DNA of 64,000 nt from Aphrocallistes beatrix (GCA_963281255.1 OY725496.1:372001-436000), one strand, 5' to 3'; positions 43,502 to 54,042 are shown, counted from the stretch's first letter. Made by a program: numbers and translations. The notes: generated by a model from the sequence alone, not told the origin.

Positions 43502-43923
43502 AACCGGAAATGAGTGAGCAAAATTCCTGGTGTGCCGTGGGTTAAATTAAACTATGGATATAATATTATTCTGGCAATTAAATTGTGATTTTAGCTCACA
43601 ATATTTTGGCAAATAATTTATATTGTGACTCCTATCTGCCAAAATAAAACAATTTAGGTATTACAAAAATTATGGCACATCCAAATCTTAATTCTGGATC
43701 TATAAATATTTTGTCAATTTTACGAAGAGCATGAATGGTAACTTTTATTCAGATGTGGGGGTAAGGGGCAAATTGCACCCCTCTTTGTACGCCATAGATA
43801 AAACTGATTAGGTTAAAATGTCAAAGATTTGGTAGAAAACATCTGCTCTTCTATTATTTGATAGAAATAATATTGTAAACAGACTGAAACAGACCAAATT
43901 TCCGAATAATTCCCAGAACTCAC

Positions 43924-44319
43924 CTGCATGACAGGAACAATATCCACCAGATCAGTCTGCACATACTTCTGAAAAGCTGTCCTCGATTCAGACAGAGAAT
44001 TATGCATTGTAGCTAACCTATCAGCCGCAAACGACAGAAACCGTTCAACTGCACCATGAAACAAGATCAAGTTCTGTGAGCAGATAACTCTATACTGGTA
44101 GAGTCCGTCTTTCGCGTAGGTGGTCTTCTGATGCTCTACACAGAGCTGACAGAATTTGGTGATTACTAATCCCTGCTCGTTCACTTTGTCTCTGTGGCGT
44201 TTGTTTCTGAGTGCATCGAAGAGGACTTCGAGAGCATCATCGTGCTTGTCTACTTCGATGAACTCATCAGCTCGCTTTATAGCTGATTCTGGTTTCCCTT
44301 GAAACGGAGTTTTGGACAT
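43924..44319 (-). CDS. EIF3A: eIF3a, exon 1
   Basis: 132 codons from the ATG at 44319 to a GTGAGT donor at 43923. Begins MSKTPFQGKPESAIKRADEF and has KDGLYQYRVICSQ, matching the eIF3a N-terminus. The codon before the ATG is GTG; the paralogous exon at 51097 starts at the same ATG. A palindromic micro-element lies 46 bp upstream (44365-44416). With exons 2 and 3 it gives an 866-residue protein. Confidence 0.87.
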
Positions 44320-44364
44320 CACAAATGTAAATCTAGAGACTGTATAGTTTGATTAGAAAATATG

Positions 44365-44416
44365 GGGCATGCCTAATTTCCGGGACGGGATCCCGTCCCA
44401 GAAATTAGGCATGCCC
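44365..44416. mobile_element. Palindromic micro-element, copy C, upstream of eIF3a
   Basis: 52 bp, GGGCATGCC...GGCATGCCC, core CGGGACGGGATCCCGTCCC. Perfect 9-bp TSD GAAAATATG (44356-44364, 44417-44425). The paralogous eIF3a upstream region near 51130 lacks it. Confidence 0.9.
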
Positions 44417-44599
44417 GAAAATATGTCGAACTTTAATTAGAAATGTGGAATTTGTCGCAATTACTATTGAAATTCCACATTTCTGATCAAAATATAGTCT
44501 CAAATCTAATTAGTTCTTTATTACAACTTGTGACATCATATCTTTACTATCTGTACATACAAATGCATCTTTTAATAGGCTCCTGGATTTTATAGATAC

Positions 44600-45110
44600 A
44601 AGCGCGCTTCGCTTGCTTGCGCTGCGCGGCTGGCGGACACTTCGTGTCCGCCAGAGGCTCCCTTCGGTCGCCTGGAGGTGACATTGGTAAGTTATAAGGG
44701 AGATATCATCACTAAATATGTCCATCTTAGTTTTAAAATCGATATCACTCGAAAAATCACGAAATTTGTCAATTTTTAAAATTTTTGATGAGTAATGATG
44801 ACGTCATAACAAAGTGATGAGTCATCATTTTTGGGTGATAGTTACATCATATGTGAGGCATGTTAGTATACAGATTCTATTAAAATTTCAGCCTGCTATC
44901 TCCTATAATGATTGAGTTATGCCCGAACAATGCTGTTGCTTAACTTTTAAAAATGTGACAATGACGTCATAATTCCATGATGAGTCGACATTTTGCTCTG
45001 AACTCAGAACTTACTGGAGCCATAGCCAAAATACTCCCACATGCCAAAAATCAGCTTTCTTCGCCCGGCAGTTTCTTCAATCAATTCGTTACAGATATAT
45101 ATATATTCGT
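44600..45110 (+). repeat. GC-module repeat, copy 1
   Basis: Starts with a CpG-rich module of about 90 bp: CAAGCGCGCTTCGCTTGC, then the hairpin GGCGGACAC-TTC-GTGTCCGCC (44632-44652) and a second hairpin around CCCTTCGG. About 420 bp follow (TGACGTCATAAC, GATGAGTCGACATTTTG). Other copies: 51285-52475 (minus), 57218-57720, 63609-64000. Non-coding. Confidence 0.75.
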
Positions 45111-45765
45111 ATATATATAAATAAATAAATATACATTAATCGAGTTTTAATAGTAAGGATTTACAATGGAGCCTCCGAATAACGGACACATTGCGGACAT
45201 GGCTTTTGTCCGTTGTAGGAGAGTGCTTAACTATTACATACGTAGATGGTAAATTCATTCCGTTCCATGAAGTTTGTTCTACATTCGAGGGGTATTTGGA
45301 GGATGGAAGTGGATGTGGCATAGCTTACTTCACTCGATATTTCATCACTCTTTTGAATGGATTGTCCTGATGGAAAGGGTACATTAATTTAGTCTACTGG
45401 AGACAGTAAACTAAATTAATGCAAAAAATGTGCAGTGGAATCTGCTAAAATAAATCCCCCTTATAAACAGTCTCGTCGCCTACTTCCTTATTACAATTAA
45501 CATCTGCATAACGACCACCAGTACATAAATGTCATTTGTGCAAGTTGATTGGATTGCAGTATACAAGTTTCAGTGAATATCTCTTGAATTCAAGTGAACA
45601 TGTTCAATGTATAGAAGTCGGTTAAAGTTTAAAATGTAAAACAAATAAGTCATGTCCAATAATAATTTCACACATTTTTAAAAAAATTCATGTTTTGGGT
45701 TACATCAGAAATTTTTAAAAATATTCAAACGAATATTTAGGAAAAAATAGGAAAGAAGGAATAGG
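45111..45765. other. Intergenic downstream of NHL gene 3
   Basis: 45110-45330 is unique; 45430-45765 matches 52480-52816 downstream of NHL gene 4 (GTGCAGTGGAATCTGCTA, GTCGCCTACTTCC), part of the block duplication. No gene seen. Confidence 0.6.
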
Positions 45766-46980
45766 TTAATAAGTTTGAAGACATTTGTAACTCGACTTGT
45801 TAACAACGACAATATGTTGTTGATTATCCATAGCGACACCTTGAGGTCGAAGTAGAAATCCTTCTCCTAGTGTCTCTACACATTCTCCTGAAGGATTGAA
45901 CACTTTCATACAACCAGCATTTCTGTCACTAACTATAAAGTTACCCTTATTGTCAATTGTGAAGAAGAAAGTGTTAGATATCTGACTCTGTAGTCCTGTG
46001 AAATGAATAGAACGGAGATAATTGTGTTCTGTATTGAATGTGTGAATTGTACTATTAAGCTGAACGAGAACAAATATCTGATTTTTGAATACTTTGATAT
46101 CTTGTGGATATGTTAGTTTGTCTTTTCCGAAATTCTTAACAAATGTCAGATCTAGTTTCAACACTTCGATTCTGTTATGTCCAAAATTACAAATATACAC
46201 AAATTCATTAAGTACGCACAGACCTCTTGGATTCTTAAGCTGAATAAAATTCTCACCTTCTAAGCTAGTACTCTTCACAAACTCTCCAGTTTTAGCAAAC
46301 TTGGAAATTACTGAACTTGATAAACTTGAGAAAAATAGGAATTCTCCAGATAGACAGATACTACAAGGTCCATTCAACTGTTCTTTTCCAAAATTTCTTA
46401 TAAAATCTCCTTCAGAAGAATAGAGACAAACTAAGCCCTTATAGTAATCAACAACAAATACTTCGTTACTCGTATCGTCAATAGACATACCTTGTGGATC
46501 AAAAACTTCTCCTTCACCGTATCCCATCTTCACCTTCATGACAAGAGGTTCTCTTCTCTTACAATATTCCACTGCTTCTATTTCTCTCAAATGCATTCTC
46601 TTTACGAAATCAGAAAACTCTTCACTATTTAGGACAAACTTTAGCTTGGAAACTTGATCTAAATCCGCTTTTTTCTCAGTCAACTCTTTAATGTCGTCAT
46701 CACACGTTTTAATTAAGTTTTGTTTGCTTCTTGCAGCCAAATTCATTTTCAACATTTCATTAGTTGCTCTTCTGATTCCTTCAAGCTGTTTTATCGCCTC
46801 GGACAGTTCCTGATGCTGCTGGTAGAGTTCTCTCATCTTCTCCACTCTCTCAAGAAGAGATACTCTTCGTGTTTCGAGGAGAGAATGGAAGTGAGAGAAC
46901 TTCTCTTCTATTTCCTGTGTCAAAGCATCGAACCGATCCAATCCCTCCAAACCTCCTCCAATACCTTCACGCGTAGCCAT
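45766..46980 (-). CDS. Coiled-coil NHL-repeat protein, member 3
   Basis: 404 residues, one exon, ATG at 46980. Coiled coil about 18-125 (LYQQHQELSEAIKQLEGI), NHL propeller about 145-404 (FDPQGMSIDDTSNEVFVVD, LKNPRGLCVLNEFVYICNFG, LRPQGVAMDNQQHIVVVN). No RING or B-box. It lies about 1.4 kb upstream of eIF3a exon 1 on the same strand, the same arrangement as member 4 with the duplicated eIF3a exon, so the two genes were copied together. Likely a scaffold built on the propeller; specific partner unknown. Confidence 0.85.
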   Translation of the reverse strand: MATREGIGGGLEGLDRFDALTQEIEEKFSHFHSLLETRRVSLLERVEKMRELYQQHQELSEAIKQLEGIRRATNEMLKMNLAARSKQNLIKTCDDDIKELTEKKADLDQVSKLKFVLNSEEFSDFVKRMHLREIEAVEYCKRREPLVMKVKMGYGEGEVFDPQGMSIDDTSNEVFVVDYYKGLVCLYSSEGDFIRNFGKEQLNGPCSICLSGEFLFFSSLSSSVISKFAKTGEFVKSTSLEGENFIQLKNPRGLCVLNEFVYICNFGHNRIEVLKLDLTFVKNFGKDKLTYPQDIKVFKNQIFVLVQLNSTIHTFNTEHNYLRSIHFTGLQSQISNTFFFTIDNKGNFIVSDRNAGCMKVFNPSGECVETLGEGFLLRPQGVAMDNQQHIVVVNKSSYKCLQTY

Positions 46981-47538
46981 TCACTCAATAGAACTCAATA
47001 ATAATTATAAAGTACTACTAAGTAAGAATAATTAAATACTTGATACTAATAGTATGTTTAATTTAAATATGGCTATCATACTACTAGTGAGGATAATATT
47101 ACACTGAGTATTCTCGATCAATGAACTTGGGATAATAGTATAGTAGATTTACTATAATCTGTGGAGTCAGGTCTATCTATGCAATTTGTAAAGGAATGTC
47201 GATCACATCAGGTCATAGTGCATCTCATTAAAGTTGCAAAATAAGTGCGTGTAAAGCTGTGAGAATTATTACATATGCTTAATATTTCAGCAGAGGTATC
47301 ATACAGCCTTTCAAGAGATACGCTCCTAGTCTCAAACCCATAAATTTTCATACTCCTAAATTGATAAATAACATTATGATTTAGGGGAAATTAGGTAATA
47401 TCTACATTCTCATGATCCTAAACACTGTCGGGCTTAAAATTATATGCCTAAAGGAGCGTCAAACGCTGCTATCCAGTTTTTTGAAAAATGACAAGAATTA
47501 CTAATTTGTTATAAATCTGTTCGAAGCTTAGGTTCAGT
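46981..47538. promoter_or_regulatory. NHL gene 3 upstream region
   Basis: 46981-47280 is homologous to 54032-54320 upstream of NHL gene 4 (shared CACTCAATAGAACTCAATAA, TGTGGAGTCAG, AGTGCATCTCAT), so the promoter regions were duplicated. 47290-47538 is unique AT-rich sequence. Confidence 0.5.
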
Positions 47539-48117
47539 CATAGCATTCTAATACACTAAGGCACTGGCACTGCATGTACCATGGATGGGTTAATGCCGTT
47601 CAATGTAGATTTTGGAAAATTGTGTTTAGCATCAATTATATCATTCTGATATGAAACAATAGTAAGATCCGAATATGTTATTGACTATGTTAACCCAGTA
47701 TTACCCAATCTAATCGCCTAGACTAAATTTTGAGAATATAATAGATGTTTATTGACAATTCTAAGGTAAATTACAAACAAATCAGGCAGTTCAACAATCA
47801 CAATAACAACATTAAAACACCAACAAAAGCAGTACACATCTAGTATCTTCAATTGTAATGAGTAATGAGGTCAAGTACAGAATGACATCTAGTGTCGTTA
47901 ATGAGTAATGAGATTACAATACATCGTACATCTAGTATGTTGAATGAGGTGAGTACACATCTAGGTCGTATATTTAGTGAAGATAAGTACACATGAGGAT
48001 ATAGTACACGTAGGCACATCTAGCATAGAATCTTGATTGTACTGAGGTAAATTGTGTAGGAATTAAGTGAGGGTCTTTTGAATATCATCAGGTCAGCTAT
48101 AAGAGATAAGTTACGAA

Positions 48118-48785
48118 TTAGATACTAATATTTTTAAGCTTTGTATTATCAGACTTCGCGACTAATGAATTAAAATTGTTAACTCTCCTTGATAGAATAC
48201 AATTTGAAACAGTCATTACTAATTCATGTAAAATATTCAATCGCCATACTTTACAATCACATAATTCTCTCAATTTTCCAATATGTTCCTCTTCAATTAT
48301 TGACATACTTATTCGCACTAACAAACTGCGGGATGGGCCAGCATAAAAGTTTTTACATAGAATTTCTGAGGTGTGTATCTTCATAAAAATCTCGTAAATA
48401 ATACTCACACAGTCAATAACGGTAAGTGATGGAACATAAGTGAACTTCTATCTAATAAATCAACAAGTATATATTGAGAACCAACATCATTTAAATTTTC
48501 CATTTGTTTATCAGTTGTTAAGAACTTGTAACAATTGGTGCATTTATTAGTTTTTTTCATGTACGAAAACACGGCATACCCAGCAGCATAAGTAAGGGGC
48601 ATGCCTAATTTACGGGACGGGATGCCGTCCCGTCCCGTAAATTAGGCATGCCCATAAGTAAGGCATTCAAGTTGTGAAGGACTTATCAGAATATCGGGAA
48701 TAAACTGTAATGTTTCCAAGAAAAATTGTAGTTGATCAGAATTTGAGTCTTGATCACTAACATTTTCGACAAACGTAACGTATAA
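48118..48785 (-). pseudogene. P-type transposase C-terminal fragment
   Basis: Minus strand reads FVENVSDQD, LQFIPDILISPSQLECL, then (after skipping the palindrome and one TSD) TYAAGYAVFSYMKKTNKCTNC, YILVDLLDRSS, a one-base frameshift near 48430, and SIIYEIFMKIHT ... ELCDCKVWRLNILHELV. The AGYAVF / KCTNC / LLDR order is typical of THAP9/P-element C-termini. Broken by the insertion and the frameshift. Confidence 0.7.
48597..48653. mobile_element. Palindromic micro-element, copy D
   Basis: 57 bp, GGGCATGCC...GGCATGCCC, perfect arms TAATTTACGGGACGG. Perfect 9-bp TSD ATAAGTAAG (48588-48596, 48654-48662). Inserted in the P-type transposase coding sequence. Confidence 0.92.
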
Positions 48786-48959
48786 GAATATCATAGCGTA
48801 ATGAAATGATGTAATCAAGCCAGTAAATTTGTAATTTATTTTAGATCAGTGCTGTCTATTTCGGAATTTCAATGTGTGTGGTATTTAGAATTCTTACAAT
48901 TCAATTCAATCTAGGGTATATACCGTATTTCCCTGAATAAGCGCCGGGGCTCGAATTAC

Positions 48960-49790
48960 CAGTAGTTTGGATAAATGGACAGTAGATTGGATAAATGGAC
49001 AGTAGATTGGATAAATGGACAGGAGATTGGATAAATGGACAGAAGAATGGATAAATGGACAGAAGATTGGATAAATGGACAGTAGATTGGATAAATGGAC
49101 AGTAGATTGGATAAATGGACAGTAGATTGGATAAATGGACAGTAGATTGGATAAATGGACAGTAGATAGGATAAATGGACAGAAGAATGGATAAATGGAC
49201 AGAAGATTGGATAAATGGACAGTAGATTGGATAAATGGACAGTAGATTGGATAAATGGACAGTAGATTGGGGAATCGGACAGTAGATTTGGGAATCGGAC
49301 CAGTAGTTTGGATAAATGGACAGTAGATTTGATAAATGGACAGTGTATTGGATAAATGGACAGAAGATTGGGGAATCGGACCAGTAGTTTGGATAAATGG
49401 ACAGTAGATTGGATAAATGGACAGTATATTGGATAAATGGACAGAAGATTGGGGAATCGGACCAGTAGTTTGGATAAATGGACAGTAGATTGGATAAATG
49501 GACAGTAGATTGGATAAATGGACAGGAGATTGGATAAATGGACAGAAGAATGGATAAATGGACAGAAGATTGGATAAATGGACAGTAGATTGGATAAATG
49601 GACAGTAGATTGGATAAATGGACAGTAGATTGGATAAATGGACAGTAGATTGGATAAATGGACAGTAGATAGGATAAATGGACAGAAGAATGGATAAATG
49701 GACAGAAGATTGGATAAATGGACAGTAGATTGGATAAATGGACAGTAGATTGGATAAATGGACAGAAGATCGGGGAATCGGACTGTAGAT
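48960..49790. repeat. 21-bp minisatellite
   Basis: About 39 copies of a 21-bp unit (GGATAAATGGACAGTAGATT plus G), with variants AGAAGAATGG, AGGAGATTGG and GGGGAATCGGACC. The order of variants in 49000-49260 is repeated at 49495-49760, so a block of about 0.5 kb was itself duplicated. The length of 21 keeps every frame open, giving a fortuitous 320-codon minus-strand frame. Confidence 0.95.
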
Positions 49791-50640
49791 TGGCTAATAA
49801 TGCGATACTCTTCTCAATGTTAACGACTATTTCTCCGTGGTGGCCTTCCCAACTCTGCTTCACTAGCTATCAGAAGGACGCTCCAGTGGACATTTAAATG
49901 TTTAACTCTAGATTTGATGCTCAATTGAAGAAACGGACGCTTGTAATAGTAGACAGATGCTCAGTTTCTGAGACGGACACTCACTCGGTTTGAGAAAGAA
50001 AGCTCAATTGAAGAAACTTTAAAGCCGTTAGCTCATTGAATATTCTTCCGATTGGAGGATTGCAGGTTCGATCGAAGAAGAGATGATTTGATAACCAAAT
50101 GTGACCAATATGATACATTGTCGAATATCAAGTAAGCCATTGAATTTAGACGTCGAAATTATATTATCACTTAATAGGAAGTAGTATATTCGCAATCAAA
50201 TGGAATTACATTTGAATGTGTAGCTATCGCAGTTTTCAAGATATAACCCCAACTGACCAAAACACCTTTCCATAGCAACACTGGAATTTACCAATATTCC
50301 ATGAAAAAAATCCAGATGTTTCGTATTAACTCATTCACATCTCAGTTCTATGCAAAAAATATTATAGTAAAAACACCTAGAAGTGCCCCTAAACGGCCTC
50401 TGAAATTTGTCACAAATATAGCCTATTGCGCAACCATATGGTGACTAATCAAAATTTTAACAAATGACATGAGTACTTTGACACCATATCTATATATGCA
50501 GGTAATACATTCCTAAGCTAAATTGTGCTTTGTAAATAATTTAAGGCAGCTCGTGTATTAGTTCAACCATATTCTACCGCATCCCTAGTCCCAAATCCGC
50601 AAGTTACTGCGAGGCCTTAAATACAATAGGCTATGGATTG
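49791..50640. other. Gene-free, with a tRNA-like segment
   Basis: No gene. 50026-50078 resembles a tRNA D-arm to T-arm stretch: TTAGCTCATTGAA (A-box-like, 50028-50040) and GCAGGTTCGATCGA (B-box-like, 50062-50075). Could be a decayed tRNA or a tRNA-derived SINE head; no 3' CCA or clear acceptor stem. Confidence 0.3.
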
Positions 50641-50701
50641 AAATAATATTGTAAACAGAAAGAAACAGACCATATTATTCTGAATAATTCCTAGAACTGA
50701 C

Positions 50702-51097
50702 CTGCATGACAGGAACAATATCCACCAGATCAGTCTGCACATACTTCTGGAAAGCTGTCCTCGACTCAAACAGAGAATTATGCATTGTAGCTAACCTATC
50801 AGCCGCAAACGACAGAAACCGTTCAACTGCACCATGAAACAAGATCAAGTTCTGTGAGCAGATAACTCTATACTGGTAGAGTCCGTCTTTCGCGTAGGTG
50901 GTCTTCTGATGCTCTACACAGAGCTGACAGAATTTGGTGATTACTAATCCCTGCTCGTTCACTTTGTCTCTGTGGCGTTTGTTTCTGAGTGCATCGAAGA
51001 GGACTTCGAGAGCATCATCGTGCTTGTCTACTTCGATGAACTCATCAGCTCGCTTTATAGCTGACTCTGGTTTCCCTTGAAACGGAGTTTTGGACAT
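50702..51097 (-). pseudogene. Duplicated eIF3a exon 1
   Basis: 396 nt, same length and start as 43924-44319, with an open frame and one amino-acid change seen (NSLSESRTAF becomes NSLFESRTAF). The donor is GTCAGT instead of GTGAGT. No second copies of exons 2 and 3 exist in the window. It lies upstream of the real gene on the same strand, so it could be an alternative first exon or simply a frozen partial duplicate. The near-perfect coding conservation says the event is recent or the exon is under selection. Confidence 0.7.
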
Positions 51098-51284
51098 CAC
51101 AAATATAAATCTATTTTGATCAGAAAACCAATGTAGAACTTTGATCAGAAATGTGGAATTTGTAGTAATTAGTATTGAAATTCTACATTTCTGATCAAAA
51201 TATACAGTCTCAAATCTAATTAGTTCTTTATAACAACTTGTGATTATATACATAGATGGTTCCACGAAGTGTGGTGTCCGTTTT

Positions 51285-52475
51285 GGAGACTCCTATAACC
51301 CTCTATAACTATAACTCCATTCATGATTGAAGAAACTGCAGGGTGCAGAAAGCTGATTTTTGTATGTGGGAGTCTTTTAGCTATAGCTCCACTAAGTTCT
51401 GAGCTCAGACGAAAATGTCGACTCATCATGGAATTATGATTATGACGTCATTATCACATTTTAAAAAGTTAAGCAACAGTTATTCGAGCCTAACTCAGCC
51501 ATTATAGGAGATAGAAGGCTGAAATTTTAATAGATTATGTACATTAATATATCTCACATAAGACCCAACTATTATTAAAAAATGTCGGTCGACAGACCGA
51601 TAGTGCAGCTCCAGGAAGTGACAATCTAAATTAAAATACCCTATATTTGCCATTGAGAGCTAGCTTTTAGCTCAAAATAAGTTTTTTTAAAAAGGTGTGA
51701 AAATATGTATATATACATATGTTAGAAACTCATAAAATACTTAGATGACCACTTCCAAAGTGTTAAAATCGGAATCTACACATTAAAATATCCTATATTG
51801 GCCGTTGAGAACTCACTTTTAACTCAAAATAATATTTTTTCGAAAGGTGTGAAAATATGTATATATACATATGTTAAAAACTCATAAAATATTCACATTA
51901 TTACTTTCAAAGTGTTAAAATCGGAATCTACATATTAAAATATCCCATATTAGCCGTTGAGATCTTACTTATATCTTTAAACAAAGCTTTGCAGTGGAGG
52001 TGTTAAAATATGAATATATACTCATAAAAACCGGAAGTGATTAGATTTTGCGAAAAAAATGTTGACGGTGCACATCTACACCATAAAGAGATCCTACATG
52101 CGAAATTTGGTAAAATTCGGACTGTTAGATTTCGCAGTAGCGCGCGTACGGACATACACACATACATACATACACATATACGGACGGACGAGATACTCCG
52201 TCCATGCCATAAGGGCATCTCCCTATAGGAGCTGCACTAAAAATGAAGACTCATCACTTTGTTATGATGTCATTATTACGCATCAAAATTTTTAAAATTG
52301 ACAAATTTGGTGATTTTTCGTGCGATATCGATTTTAGCATTATGACAGACGTATTTAGAGATGCTATCTCCAATATAATTAATCAATGGTGACCACAGGC
52401 GCCCAAAGGGCGCCTCCGGCGGACACAAAGTGTCCGCCAGCCGTGCAGCGCAAGCAAGCGAAGCGTGCTTGTTAA
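51285..52475 (-). repeat. GC-module repeat, copy 2, interrupted
   Basis: Reverse-oriented copy of 44600-45110. The GC module is at 52388-52472 with hairpins GGCGCC-CAAAG-GGCGCC and GGCGGACAC-AAA-GTGTCCGCC. The body is interrupted by an insert at about 51570-52236. Confidence 0.7.
51570..52236. mobile_element. Insert with AGTGCAGCTCC inverted ends
   Basis: Inverted AGTGCAGCTCC (51602-51612) and GGAGCTGCACT (52227-52237) bound about 0.63 kb with three direct repeats of about 150 bp (GGTGTGAAAATATGTATATATACATATGTTA). A related segment in opposite orientation lies at 40640-40910. Exact ends uncertain. Confidence 0.55.
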
Positions 52476-52816
52476 TGTAGAAAATGTGCAGTGGAATCTG
52501 CTATAACAGCCGCCATATAAACAATCCCGTCGCCTACTTCCTTATTACAATTAACATCTGCATAATGACCACAAGTACATAACTGTCATTTGTGCAAGTT
52601 GATTGGATGGCAGTGGACAAGTTTCAGTGCATATCTCTTGAATTCATGTGAACATGTTTAATGTATAGAAGTCGGTTAATGTTGAAAATGTAAAATAATA
52701 AAGTTAAGTCTAATAATAATTTCATACGTTACAATCCAAATTCATGTTCTGGGTTACATCATAAATAAAATATTCATACAAAAACATTAGGAATAACTTA
52801 GGAAATACGGAATAGG

Positions 52817-54031
52817 TTAATAAGTTTGAAGACAATTGTAACTTGAATTGCTAATAACGACAACACGCTGTTGATTGTCCATAACGACACCTTGAGGTAG
52901 AAATAGAAATCCTTCTCCTAGTGTCTCTACATATTCTCCTGAAGGATTGAATACTTTCAAACAACCAGCTTCTCTGTCACTAACTATAAAGTTACTCTTA
53001 TTGTCAATTGTGAAAAAGTAAGCGTTAGATATCTGACTCTGTAGTCCTGTGAAATGGATAGAACGGAGATAATTGTGTTTTGTATTGAATGTGTGAATTG
53101 TACTATTAAGCTTAACGAGAACAAATATCTGATTTTTGAATACTTTGATATCTTCTGGATATTTTAGTTTGTCTTTTCCGAAATTCTTGACAAATGTCAG
53201 ATCTAGTTTCAACATTTCGATTCTGTTATGTCTATTATTACAAATATACACAAATTCATTATGTATGCACAGACCTCTTGGACTCTTAAGCTGAATAGCA
53301 TTCTCACCCTCTAAGCTAGTACTCTTTACAAACTCTCCAGTTTTAGCAAACTTGGAAATTACTGAACTCGATGAACTTGAGACAAATATAAATTCTCCAG
53401 ATAGACAGACACTATAAGGTCTAATCGACTGTTTTTCTCCAAATTTTCTAATAAAATCTCCTTCAGAAGAGTATACATATACTAACTTCTTATAGGAATC
53501 AACAACAAACACTTCGTTACTCGTATCGTCAATAGATATACATAGTGGATCAATAACTTCTCCTTCGCCGTGTCCTACCTTCCCTTTCATGACAAGAGGT
53601 TCCCTTCTCTTACAATACTCCACTGCTTCTATTTCTCTCAAATGCATTCTCTTTACACAATCAGAAAACTCTTCAATATTTACGACAAACTTTAGAGTAG
53701 AAACTTGATCTAAATCCGCTTTTTTCTCAGTCAACTCTTTAATGTCATCATCCCACGTTTTAACTACGTTTTCTTTGTTTCTTGCAGCCAAATTAATCTT
53801 CAGTACTTCGTTGGTTACTCTTCTGTTCTCTTCCAATTGCTTTATTCCTTCGGACAGTTCCTGATGCTGCTGGTAGAGTTCTTTCATCTTCTTCACTCTC
53901 TCAAGAAGAGACACTCTTCGTGTTTCGAGGAGAGAATGGAAATGAGAGAACTTCTCTTCTATTTCCTGTGTTAAAGCATCGAACCGATCCAATCCCTCCA
54001 AACCTCCTCCAATACCTTCACGCGTAGCCAT
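52817..54031 (-). CDS. Coiled-coil NHL-repeat protein, member 4
   Basis: 404 residues, one exon, ATG at 54031. Same architecture as member 3: coiled coil about 18-125 and NHL propeller about 145-404 (IDPLCISIDDTSNEVFVVD, LKSPRGLCIHNEFVYICNNR, FLPQGVVMDNQQRVVVIS). The first 60 residues are nearly identical to members 2 and 3, while the propeller surface loops differ more, as expected for diverging binding specificity (inference). The start is preceded by an (AAT)n run at 54043-54073. No RING or B-box. Confidence 0.85.
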   Translation of the reverse strand: MATREGIGGGLEGLDRFDALTQEIEEKFSHFHSLLETRRVSLLERVKKMKELYQQHQELSEGIKQLEENRRVTNEVLKINLAARNKENVVKTWDDDIKELTEKKADLDQVSTLKFVVNIEEFSDCVKRMHLREIEAVEYCKRREPLVMKGKVGHGEGEVIDPLCISIDDTSNEVFVVDSYKKLVYVYSSEGDFIRKFGEKQSIRPYSVCLSGEFIFVSSSSSSVISKFAKTGEFVKSTSLEGENAIQLKSPRGLCIHNEFVYICNNRHNRIEMLKLDLTFVKNFGKDKLKYPEDIKVFKNQIFVLVKLNSTIHTFNTKHNYLRSIHFTGLQSQISNAYFFTIDNKSNFIVSDREAGCLKVFNPSGEYVETLGEGFLFLPQGVVMDNQQRVVVISNSSYNCLQTY

Positions 54032-54042
54032 TCACTTAATAG

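Larger units (their letters stand above)
47539..48790. mobile_element. P/THAP-type transposon remnant, copy 2
   Basis: Left end CATAGCATTCTAATACACTA matches the element at 22557, and the bodies match to about 48590. The right TIR and THAP part are missing; instead the coding region extends further into the transposase than in copy 1. A palindromic micro-element interrupts it at 48597-48653. Confidence 0.75.

Noticed and set aside
44510-44725. 71-codon minus-strand frame over the GC module
   Set aside because: Not conserved in the other copies of the repeat; the module is structured non-coding DNA.
48960-49790. Possible CRISPR-like array
   Set aside because: Units are contiguous 21-mers without unique spacers, in a eukaryotic genome; it is a minisatellite.
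48901-49863. 320-codon minus-strand open frame with a seven-residue repeat (SIYPIYCPFIQS-like)
   Set aside because: Created by the 21-bp minisatellite, which keeps all frames free of stops; no gene signals at either end.
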